Shown: positions 41,901 through 53,900 of the stretch, piece after piece
Layout: the number at the start of each line of letters is the position of its first letter
How positions within the stretch are numbered: position 1 is the first letter of the stretch
Notes under the pieces: model-generated
What the model saw: only the letters and a program-made list of their open reading frames with translations
Databases searched by the model: none
What the model was told of the DNA's origin: nothing
NCBI GenBank assembly: GCA_936440205.1
Contig: OW387143.1
Span: forward strand, 31,694,949 to 31,758,948
Length of the DNA: 64,000 bases
Direction of reading: 5' to 3'
DNA from: Lepidonotus clava
Lineage: Eukaryota; Annelida; Polychaeta; Phyllodocida; Polynoidae
Translations under genes and position numbers: made by a program

Positions 41901-44900
41901 TTATTTGATAAAACCCAATTATGTTGGCTGCATGACTGATTATCAAAAGCAAAGCCTCCACAGGTGTGATTGTCTAGTTTCCCATATTTCCATCCCCTGC
42001 CACTATTATCGACCAGTCTTCTTCAATCCTTCTACTTTTCTTTCTTCCTTTTCCCTGTTCCCTTCTACCTTTCTAAGTTTCCTCCTAACCCTATGCCCCT
42101 TACCAACATGCCTGTCTATTTACCCAAACCGCCCACTTCAGTTATCAAAGCTGTCGTTTTGAGTGACTACCACCTCTTGGGCTCTGATCACTAAAACCAC
42201 CTGACCACTCAGCCCCCTGGAGGGTGCTGACAGTAAAGAGATCTAACCCCTTACTGCTGAGGTAAACCACAACCACGCACCTTCCTACTCCCAGACACCC
42301 CCTTAGTACTTCCCCTCCCTCTCCCGGCCCACCTTCCTTCCTGTTCCCCCAAAGACCCTGCAAAGATCTTAGATCGGGAAGACTAGGTACTCAGGAGACT
42401 GAATGTATCGTTAATCTTAGTGTTTGAGTGAATATAATTGGGTGTTCATCTGCTTATAATGGACCCTTACAATTCAATAAAGTTGTTTGTCAGTATGGAA
42501 CTAAACCTTAACACCAAATTTGCTGTCATGGCAAAAGGACCATACTGGGCTCTGGCAGCTTTGGCCACAGGTCATATGATAAAGGTGTATGACCTAGTGC
42601 AAGTTCGATCAAGTTTTGGTTTCCCATTAGGCGTAGAATTATTGATTGATTGCACCAGAGGCTTGCTTAGAATTTTCCAATATATCCAAAATATATGGTA
42701 ATTTTTGGTGTACGGTCACACCTGACTGGTCTTGAACTGCAAGGGATGTGATCATAGCTCCACAGAGGGAGCGACCAGTCTCTACATGTACAAGATCTCT
42801 GCTACAGACCTCAGTTCTAAAGGACAGGTGTATCTGTACAAAGACAAGGCTGATGGGCGTCATTTCCTCTCAACCAGTAAGTGTTTGCTGGTTAGTAACT
42901 TCAGAGGAGACGTCTGTCTGTTTATGGCTGTTCATGGCTGTTTGATCTGCCCATAGACATAATCTTATGTATTCCAATCATGTCAAGTGTCTTATGGTTT
43001 ATACGTATATTTCATTCAATAAACATGTTCCATTTAGGTGTTGCTGTAGAAATCATGCACAAGAAGTATTTCTTTATTTGTACTGCTACCATGCAGTAAC
43101 CTTTCCCTTTTTCAACAATCAACCTTTGTCATGTTAACCAAAGACGCTTTTGACTTTCGCAAATTGTGTTGTATGATGAAAATCACATGTGAGTTATGTC
43201 TGTACCATCCTTAACCACACAGAATACATCACGTTTATGCCAGGCATAAGAGCGGCAATCAAACAGTCATTATTGCAGCATTAGGTCCATAAAGATGGCA
43301 CGAGGCAGCTTGTTCTGAGCCAAGGGCAGTTAGTGGCGCTTATCAGCCCTAAACACACACACCCACCAATCAAAGCGGGCGCAAAGCGTGTGGTGCGGAA
43401 CTACAATGGCGGCGTTCCATGGGAGCGGCCATTGTCGTGCCATCCTGAAGAGACTGACCCCCCAAGAGTCAATAAACACTATTCTGAGGGAATGGTTAAC
43501 CCCAGAACACTGAAACCTCAAGGGCAGATCCAGGGGTTTGAAAAGGGAGGAGGCTCATAATCATATGGCGCTACACACCTAAATTTCATATGGTGATAAG
43601 GGCGTTTTATTTTTCAATTCCCCCCACCTAGGATAGCATCTTTCCTATAATTTCCCTGCAGACAAGCCTAGATCAAGATAGGTGTTTAAAATATTGTAAT
43701 TCAGCTACCCATGAAAATTTAAAAGAGTGACGTTTAATGGCATGGAACATCAGCATTTCATTTGACATAAGACATTACTAATCAAAATAGATGAAAAGAT
43801 ACATTTTTAGATATGGACATACAACATAAGGAACAGCAAGGGCCCCAATTTATACAAAGCGTTGTATGCTACACGTGTGTGGTATTTTCTATGCTTTCTC
43901 TAGTTTAAGTTCCTAAGAAAATGAAGGGTGGGGTCAGGACCACCTGTCCCTTCCCACCCCCCCTCCCGAAACCATCCTGACCTGCCATAGAGACGTGGGC
44001 GCCCCCTATTAGGGCCTGGAGAGAAGACTAATCTCTTTTACGTACAGCCTCAGCAAGCTTAAGTTTCGGAGGAAAGGCTAAAATTACTATACTTTTGTAA
44101 GATAATATACCCGGCTTTCCCTTTCCGCAAACTCATCTAAAATCTGAGCAGCGAAATAAAGTACGTTTACGGTAAGCCTTATATGACCTTCAATATTAAG
44201 GTAATCAGTCTTTCACGCCTGTCAGGAGACTGACAGGTAACTACCTAAGACCTCCTAGTATAGGGAGAACTCGCACTTACTTCTGAGAAAAAATTAAATT
44301 CGGTCAGGGTGATAATAGGAATAGACCGACAACAATCATGTAACTTTTCAATTAATCTTTCAATAGCACCAACTTGTTTTAAAATCAGCTATCACTATAT
44401 ATATCAAAATATGTATCTCTTGCATGGTGCATTAATGATGTAGATGCCTGTTTGATATATCTATATCTAAAAGAATGACCAACGACACTATGAAGATTCT
44501 GTGATGACGCGAAACGGCCACTACCGGTACTCGTCGGGGCGAGGTGAGTAGTATATCAAAGTAGGATAGTGGCAACTTCCTCATGTACTTCCTGACCGGC
44601 TTCCCTCACTTGTATGTCTGGATTAGGCCTGGTGCATAACGGTCTAGGCTGAAATAAGGATTGGGGTCAATCGTCACTATATGGAATAATGGAATAATGT
44701 ACCTACGGTTTCCTTGTTACCAATCCATTATAATGGGGGGAACCATCGACGATAATATCACCATTATGGAGGAGATTGAAGAGGAGGGACCTTAGGGATG
44801 TTACTATGGGGGACAGCGGAGGACCGCAGGGGTTGATATGATACCCTCCCCATAGATGAGGTTTATGATCAACGAAGCATGAATACCCTTTCATTGTAAC

Positions 44901-47900
44901 TGTTTGGTATTACTAATGAAGTGGACTTATAAAGGTTATAAATATCCAACCTTGTTCTTAATGTCTTGATACAAATATATTGTAAAATATTGTAAATCGT
45001 TTGTTCCTTACAAAATACCCATTTTTGTGAGTCTAATATTTCGAAATGGGTTCAGACAGTTGGAATGGGAATCAGTCTAAACTGGTTGGGCCTGTCTGGT
45101 TCCATGCTACCCGCCAAACGCCGTCTACGACTAGACCCTAATCAATAAGCGCCCACTCAAACACCCTGTAAATCTGCCAAAACGGTACGCTGTCTGTCTG
45201 CGAAAACTTCAAATGAGGCTTTAACAATTACTTAAAACATGTTCTTAGTTGGTGTTCAGGAGGTCTTTCTCTGGTGTTGGGCAGGTTTTTTCAATTTATT
45301 AAGGATGTAAATATTCAAAATATGGATTTACAAATATGCCTACATAACGTTTTCCACACTGATTACTAAAAGCTTTCTTCTTATAAAGCAAAGTAAAATG
45401 GCACAGAGGTGCAAAACCGCACCACAACAATAGTGGTCAAACCTGCATCACTGCATCACTGGTTTGAGAGTACTGATAATCAGGCCACACGATGGGCGTA
45501 ATACTGTATTTAAATCAGAGATACTTCACGTGTAACCTCCTACCAAGCACTAATGCTCACAATCGGGTATCAATGCGATATTCCAATGCAAACTATCCAA
45601 CTCATTTTTAACTTTGGTGTATTGTAATAAGACCATCTCAGTCCTTTTTATATAATCAAGATCCTAACTCTCATTCTCCCAAAATCACAAACATCAACCT
45701 TTTGCCTCTGCTGAGTCTCCCTAGAGCTTATATTCTAACTTTTAGACCGAATCAGTATACCATTCCAGTTAATTGATACGTGTTCGTTCAGATTCTGTTG
45801 ACTGTTGTGGTGCTCGGCCTATCGGGTGACCTGGTGCCTGGGCCTACAGGAGGCGGGGCCGGGTCCAATGGTACAGTATCCGATTCCGATTAGCTCACCG
45901 AGGACCGCCGTCAAAACCAACTCCATATTTGATGAGCGACAAACGTGGGCAAACACCCCGTGATGTGGACGCGTTTAGTGGATCACTCGAACCGAGCTTT
46001 TTATGGGAACTATTGGAAGCGAGACCTGATATATAAATCTGTGGCCGCTGTACCACTTTGTAAATCTATGGCGGCTGTACCACTTTAAATTAAATGCAGC
46101 GTTGCAATATATCTTTCCATGTTACAAATACATGGGTTGTTCTTTGAATCCTTATTACTGTGATTTTGGTGAGTAAAGTAAAATATAGGGGAGGTACATG
46201 GATATTGATTCGAAGTATAAACGGCATCCGAGCACAACCTATGCATAAATGATAACTCATTTCCATATAGATTGCACCTCTAACATAAAAACATGTTTCA
46301 AAGGAAGAAAGTGCTCTGTCTAACAGTGGCTTTCTTAAACTGGTGTTGGTTATGGTGTATTTGCAAATTATTTCTAGATCTGACCAAATCCATTTTCATA
46401 ACCAACTGAAAAAAGGTCTACCATTTTTGTTTTGTTTTTATTATTAGGTATCTTTTCTTTCTATTTTCAGAGAGTTCGGCTTGTTTTCCGTTGATAGCTG
46501 ATTACCCACCTCTCAGGGTGAACATGGTGGAATCCGTGACCCCCATTCCCCGTGCACACACGTACACAGCTGGCCAAGCTTTGATCTGTTCGTCAGACAC
46601 AGTCAATCCGAACAGATACAAGGGCGCAATCAGCTCCCCGGTAATAGGCCAGGGTGGGGCAGCCAGGGGGCGGCCAGGGGCGGCAGGCAGGGGGAGGTAG
46701 GCAGGGGGGTGCAGGCAGGGGAAGGTAGGGGGATGCAGGTAGGGGATGACAGGTAGGGGGATACATGCAGGACATCAGGTAGGGGGCTGTGGGCAGGGGA
46801 CTGCGGGCAGGGGACTGCAGGCAGGGGATATCAGGCAGGGGGATGCAGTCAGGACATCAGGTAGGGAGCTTCAGGCAGGGGACTGCAGGCAAGGGATATC
46901 AGGTAGGGGGCTGCAGACAGGGGGCTGCAGGCAGGGGACTGCAGGCAGGTGACTGCAGGTAGGGGACTGCAGGTAGGGGACATCAGGTAGGGGGGTGCAA
47001 GCTAGTGGCGGCACGCAAGGGATGCAGGCAGGGGGCGGCAGGCAGGGGTTAGAGGCAGGGGACGGCAGGCAGGGGGATGAGGCAGGGGGCGGCAGGCAGG
47101 GGGGTGCAGGAAGGGGGATGCGGGCTGGGGGCGGCAGGCAAGGGGGCGGCAAGCAGGGGGCGGCAAGCAGGGGGCGGCAGGCAGGGGGCGGCAGGCAGGG
47201 GGCGGCAGGCAGGGGGCGGCAGGCAGGGGGCGGCAGGCAGGGGGCTACAGGCAGGGATGCAGGCAGGAGGGTGCAGGCAGGGGACTGCTAACAGTAGAAG
47301 GAGACAGAGGACTGCTGGCAGGGGACTGCAAGCAGGGGAAGTGTGTAGGCGGCGCCGGCGGCCATCAATTATTTGCTGTCTAACATTATGTCTAAAGCAA
47401 TTCGCGTATATTGTGCAAGCAGTATGTATTCCTGCCTATAAGTTATACATGAAACGTCTTGTTTATTTCAGATCAAAGGGGTGTCAACTTGTGTCGGTCT
47501 GGCGTATAGATTTTAATACTGGGTCAGCCAAACGTCAGGCTATCTGTACTCCTCTAAGGTCAATGGTGATTCCTTCGGTCATATATTATAACCATAGGCC
47601 CTACTTGGCCAGGTGGACATGTTGTACTCCAGGTCAATAAAGAAATAACATAAGTAATTAATCTTAAGTCGGCTATGCTCCTGAGTCCTTTGACGACCCC
47701 GCTGGTGCTACTCCGTCTTATTCCTCCTTCTGGTGGAGTCTAGGCGGCAGACCAACCCCCCCTCTACGACACCATCAATACCCATCCCAAGTGCTTAGCG
47801 TGCCATATAAGGAATGATAGATCGTTATTGTATGCTGGTCCTGTTATACTTATCGGTGATCCAATATCACATCACTTCTAATGAGCAAATCGACTAATTA

Positions 47901-50900
47901 TATATAAAGTACTTATGTTACGGACTGCTCATGTTTGACATGAGTTATCTGATTGGTTGTCTGTATTTTCTCTAACTTTTTTCATATTAGATTTTGATTC
48001 ATGGTTTGTCTTTGAACAGATAAGAAATATGACAAGTACATACTGCATGCAGTAAGTTGACTGAAAAAAGGATTATCTTGTGCTTTTGGTTTGATCTAAT
48101 TAACGAAGAATTTGAAAATTACCGGTGATCTGAACTATTATGTATGGACGTAAACAGTGAGAAATATAACAAATCCTATGTTTTTCATTTCAACCAACAA
48201 GTGTATCCTTTGATTGAGGATTCTTATTACTCGGAGTGTATCAATAGTCAGTCTACATCACTATATATTCTAAAGTGTATAGATACTTTATGGGACAAAG
48301 ATAACTGGCGCCGGAGGAGAATAGAGTCTTTCTACAGAATGTTGACAAACCCAACACACATACAAGGTCTGCATCCATTCAGGGGTACCGTATACTCATG
48401 TATTATAGCTGAGGGAGCAGGCCTGTATTCCCGGCATGTTTCTCGGCGGTCGTTGGGTGTGGTCGCGTGTGTGTACGTCGGCACTAAACCAGTTCAAAGG
48501 GACTAACTTCCCGGAACGCTCCCCCTCCCACTCCCACCCAAAGCACTGCCTCCACGGCCTGGGCAGGACGTCCTGGCACCGGGCAATTGACTCAACCTGA
48601 AGGGGAAGAGTTGGCTCAGTGGTAGAACACTGGTCCGCTGATCCACAGGTTGTGGGTTCGATTTCTGGCCAAGTTTTTATACTGTGGTCTTGGAATATGA
48701 CCAGGTATGTTATACTTGTATATGCATCTTCATCCTGAAGATCCATATATCAATTCACAAATTACCAAAGGTCGTGGGTGTCTTTTGTACATCAAATTTA
48801 TTGTCCAACTTAACAGTAATCTTACAAAGGCAATCTTACATGATATGGGCTCCTATGCACGAATAGCTCCCAGATCCGTATGGCTACTATAATGAGAGCA
48901 GGGGACAACCTCGGGAATACTGGCCTCTTGTCTCAGTGATGGATGGTAGGCAGTGCTAAGGGTATACTTCCCTGCTAACAGCTTATTTGCTGGAAACTAA
49001 GTGTATGGTGAAATGTCTCTATATAGATAAAGAACAACTCATACAATAAATGCTCCAATCGATACAGCAACCGATATGGATAAACGTGCCCATGTAAAGT
49101 TGTGCATGCGAACCCCTGCAACTGCACCCACATGATTATATGTTTTTGTAAGTGAATATAGCAATATGTTTTTATTTTACCTGCCATTTTGTAGCTGTAC
49201 ATGCCAAATTTTTTGAATATGCACATTGGTACTTAATCTTACATGACATTGAAATCCAGTACCAGCCCAGGATGAATATCTTCTTCCAGTAGTACTTCAC
49301 CGGCAGAGAGTGTGTTTGGATGAATAATGAAAACGGTCACAATGTGTTTCATTTGTCTGTGTTAATTATGTATGTTTCTAACACTTCGAAGCTTTACACT
49401 GTACCATGAATTGCAGGGCATAGGCCTATATATTTTTCATTCGATTCATGCAGGCATCAACACCGGGAAGACTACCAACTTGTAGCACCAAGTGATTCTC
49501 TAATCATGATATACTTGCTATATACATGATATATGATACCGTTAGATAAGCACACTTAGCCTTAGCTTATTCCACTCACTGATGTCAATATTATAACACA
49601 TGTATAAATATATGTAATATATTATATACCGTTATTGTTACACAAAACTGTCTTTGACAGACGCATGTGTTTGTTTACATGACTCTTGGTTTGTTTATAG
49701 CTTGTATAGATACAACTGAAAAAAACAAGCACACTTGTAAGCTATAAGTTGTATGTACCCATGAATGAAAGAGGCTGCTAACAGCATAAAAGAGGGTCGG
49801 CAGCTCAGGCGAAGGTCAAAATGGGGCGCTCGGTCAAGCAGCTCGGTCAAGCAGAAACTCTCCTGCACTCTCATCAACATATTCTCATAGCTCGCGTCTG
49901 CACCTACGGACTCGTCCTTTTCCCTCAACCACACCAACAATTGAGAAGATAAAATCCAAGCGCACACTTTTTCACTGACGCAGCCTGTCCCACAGGTCCC
50001 ATCTTTCCCTCAGGCCAGCCTCCAAAAAATCTGTTTCCTGTCAACCGCCCGACTGGGTGCAATACTGCCAAGGGAGAAACTTTTTTTACTTATTTTTTTG
50101 TCAGAATTTTCTTTTCTAAAACAACTTCAGTACTTTTCCTACCACATTAAGATAAAATAAAAACTATAAAAACAAAATTCCAACTGGCCTTTTTAAAAGC
50201 CAGTCGGTCCAGCAATAATTTCTCTTTTTAGGCTGGCCTCAGTGTGCTGAGCCCCTCCGCATGGACCAGACCTGGTGTGGATGAGCAGCTCAGAGCCCCC
50301 AGCAGAGAGCTGCTCCCCTGCTGGAAGCTTATTGCAGTCAATGTGTCAATAGCCAACAGTGGACGTTCTCACAACACCCACCCGCTCCCACAGGCTTGGT
50401 TTTAGCAATGACTTTTAGGGGAGGACACTGCAACTTAAGGCTGAATGTAGAAAGTTTGGATACCACTTGTTTAAGGGCCTTTCATTAATTACCTACGCAC
50501 ATTTTCAAAAGTTTCAGACCCCCACCAAATTTGTAAGTGAATTTGTAAGTGAATGCACGCACATTTTCAAAAATGTCAGACCTCCCCTTGATCCGTATAC
50601 TTAGGGGAAGGTCACTTTGATTAAATGTTATATTGAAGATGCCCAAATCGAGATAGACACGCAAATTTCACCTTCCTGTCACGATTTCAAAATCTTAAAT
50701 CGCAGGTTGGGATTGCCCTTGTTTTATGCGATAATCAATTGGGATACTATGAGCTAATATTTCTTAATCTTATATCAGGCCATCTCCGTCTGTGAAGAAA
50801 ATTACCCTTCCCCTATCTTCAAACTAACAGAGAAAGAAGACACTTTTTTTTATTTGATAGAAAACGGTGTCACAAAGCACAGAAGGCACTTACCCTATTT

Positions 50901-53900
50901 GGCAGAACGAATTAAGGGTAGGGTCCAAATGTCATTCAACTGGGCTGAGGACCCTGTCCTTACACTAGGGCCGTCGCCGTGAAGGTCTTTAGCCCTTCTA
51001 AGGGCTTCGGGGACTGGGGCTCTCAGAAGGGCTGGAGTGGCTGGACTGGAGGTGATCGATCGACCCTGGTAATGCCCTCAGGAGGGGGTGGCCGGGGCGA
51101 CCACATTGGTTTGTCAAGGTCAAGTAGGCGGGGTTGGTCTCCAACAAGAAAAGGGTGAAATACTGAACGTCCTCAGGGGATGCAACAATAAAAGCAAGCA
51201 TGACTTATAATGCAGGGGCATTTGTCAAGAGACTTTTTAAAGGAGGACTAGTGCTGGATTTAGGGAGAATCTTAAGTTGCACTCTGTTTTCATTATTAAT
51301 CTGTAACTCATTTTCTGTTCAATCTTTAACCATGTATTAACTTTCTCATGTAGTTGGTCTTTGTTTTTGGGTAGTGTACTTCAATCTATTGTAGAGACGA
51401 GAGATCAGATATCCCTTGGTCACCCAATACTCTTATAGGAATCCGAGCTCTTTTGTGCGTAGAGGACATACACTGTTAAAAAAAACCGTAACTTTAACAG
51501 TTATATACTGTAAACCTCAACAGTATAATACCGTATTTTATTTTACGGTTATCTACCATAATATCATTGCAATTTACAGTATATAACTGTATTTTTTACT
51601 GAATTTTAGCCTCACAGTAATATACCGTATCTGGGAATTGTATACTGTATGGAAAAGGAAAATGGACACTTTGGGATTAGAACCCACATTCTCCACATTC
51701 AAGGCAGAAGCCTAACCAACTGAGCTAACTAGGATTGCATGAGGTTCAACTGTCATAGTCAGCACCAATGAGTAGGATCAGTACTACTATACAGGTGTTC
51801 AACATTAGACAGACATTAAGTCATTAGTTTCATACCCCTACTTATTCAGTTAAGTAGCAACGCTGGGCTCTGTGTACCTACAGGTCTCCATAGCTCAGTG
51901 GTAGAGCACAGGCTTCATGTGTGAGAGATCCCGGGTTCAAACCTCAGCTAGTCATGTTATCAAATTACTTCTATACAGTAATAGTACTAGCAGTAGTAGT
52001 GGTTTGCAGCATGCCCTCTGTATTTTTGGCCATGATTAGTAAAATATCTTTTTCATACATTTAGGAATTTGGAACTTTGTGATTAAAAATGTTAGATTTT
52101 TAGGTTTTTATACTGTTTTTAAGGTAATCATCTCATTGGCCTGCTATTTTTGGTATGGCCAACCAACCAGAACACCCTAAAACATTTACAAGATGTTTTA
52201 AAACACCTTTTCAGTAAGATTAACATGTAGACACCTTTTTAGTACAAGAACTCAGCAATAGCCCTGTAGGTTTTACCTCCAATAGTCAAACAACCCATGC
52301 AAGGCTAAACCAAAAGAAAATGGATGTACTTGGTTATTGGCTAAATTATCCTGTACTGTGATTACAGGAAAAATAAAACTTTCAATGCGGCTAAAATTAC
52401 ATCCAGTATAAATTGTATGGCATTTTACTATAGTATGTATTACAGTATATTATCGTTGAATTTAAGCGGTTTTGATCCATAAGAATGAAAGTCCGACGTA
52501 TGTATTACCGTATATTACTGTTAAACTTATACGGTTTAGATCCATAAGAATGAAAGTCCACTGTACATATTACAGAATATTACTGTTAAAATTAAACGGT
52601 GTTCACCTGTAAAAAATACGGTCACGCAGAATTACGGTCACCCGTTAAATTAACGGTAAAAGTTCGGCAACATAGTTGCCAGTACTTTACCGTAAATTTG
52701 ACGGGATTTTTTTAACAGTGTACATATATACACCCATGGCCTTTGGTAAGTTGTGAACACACTCATCAGGAGTATGATGCATGTAACATTCTTCGCCATA
52801 GTCAATTTTATCACATAGCCTTACTATCATATAAATCATCATAACAATCTATATTGCTCAATTATCTGCACAACTATAGCATAATTATTTTGAGAGAAAA
52901 AGCAGCACTGCTTTCTTCATAATCAAACATCTAGATCTAGCTCACCGGTTCTTGTTCCCGAAGAAATAGCTTTCTGCGCTTCTTTCGGCTAGAGGGAGCG
53001 ATAAGAAGACTTTTTCTCAATAGATCGACTCTGTAGATCGACTCTGCAAACCTCTTATCACGGGAGAACGTGCCCTTCTGTATGTCGTCTCGGATATTCT
53101 GATTGATTTCAAAATTGGATTTTTTCCTCGGGCAATGTTTGTATGACCATGATAACAAATAGAGAACTACAACAGTTCCAGCAGATTTGCCCAAAGAATA
53201 CTCAATGCCTAAATAAAACAGTTGAACTAAACAGAGATTTGTTCCCTTCAATTCACATTTGTACGTATTTGGTCTTTTCTCTAAAAAGTCCATGGATGGT
53301 GCTTATAGATCTCTGCAATACCATATTCGGTTTCAAACAAAAACGAACATGGATTTAAACGATCTAAGAATCCATAATGTCCCTAGATTAGCATGACAAA
53401 TCCCCCCAGTAAGGGCCCTGAATAGGCTGCAGTGGGTTTTACCCTGGTAAAATCAACATCTGTTGTTATTATAAAACGAACACTTTCTACTGTGATCACA
53501 AATGTGGCCGAAATAGCCTCCGGTGAGTTATTGTGAGAAAGGCAAAATGGAAGCTCTCAGTCCAATGAATGTGCCACAGAAAAATATTGAACTTTTCTCC
53601 TAACTGCTTCAAAGCCTACATCCGTCTTTTGATTGATTTTTACGTGCAAACGAATAGATTTCTCTCCATGTTTGTTTTTCCTGCTTGTCAATGAAAAGTA
53701 TTCAAGTTTGCAAGAAACAACAAAGATCTGCTTTTGGAAAAGGCTCTCTTTTGCCACATCCTCCACAGTGACATGCTTTTGGAAAAGGCATTTGGAAATC
53801 CCAAAGCCTATACAGTCGGCCTTTCTCAATCATGCACATCTATAAACATTGGGCATTTGAAATCCAAGCGCCCAATGTTATCATTCATTCATGGGCTCTT

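Larger units (their letters stand above)
51471..52720. mobile_element. 1.25-kb TIR element with internal tRNA-like promoters
   Basis: Terminal inverted repeats CACTGTTAAAAAAAACCGTA (left) and CACTGTTAAAAAAATCCCGT (right, reversed), flanked by TA on both sides. Subterminal DNA is dense in ACGGT/ACCGT and TATACTGTA/TATTACAGTA motifs. A small GGCAAC-ATA-GTTGCC hairpin lies near the right end, and a 65-bp duplication is marked by GATCCATAAGAATGAAAGTC at 52474 and 52539. No transposase frame: a non-autonomous DNA transposon. TA flanks fit several superfamilies; I leave it unassigned. Confidence 0.8.

Noticed and set aside
47077-47640. 187-codon open frame and several overlapping frames at 46746-47291
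   Set aside because: They are translations of the 14-bp G-rich minisatellite; open frames arise on both strands because the unit lacks stop codons in most phases.
48603-48670. A functional tRNA gene
   Set aside because: Boxes present but the T stem and acceptor stem do not pair.
50998-51201. 67-codon minus-strand frame ending in a Ser/Pro-rich tail
   Set aside because: Looks protein-like at its end but has no homology I can recall, no splice context and is short; not enough to call an exon.
51884-51953. A functional tRNA-Ala gene
   Set aside because: A and B boxes are good but the anticodon and acceptor arms do not fold properly and it lies inside a TIR element; better read as tRNA-derived repeat.
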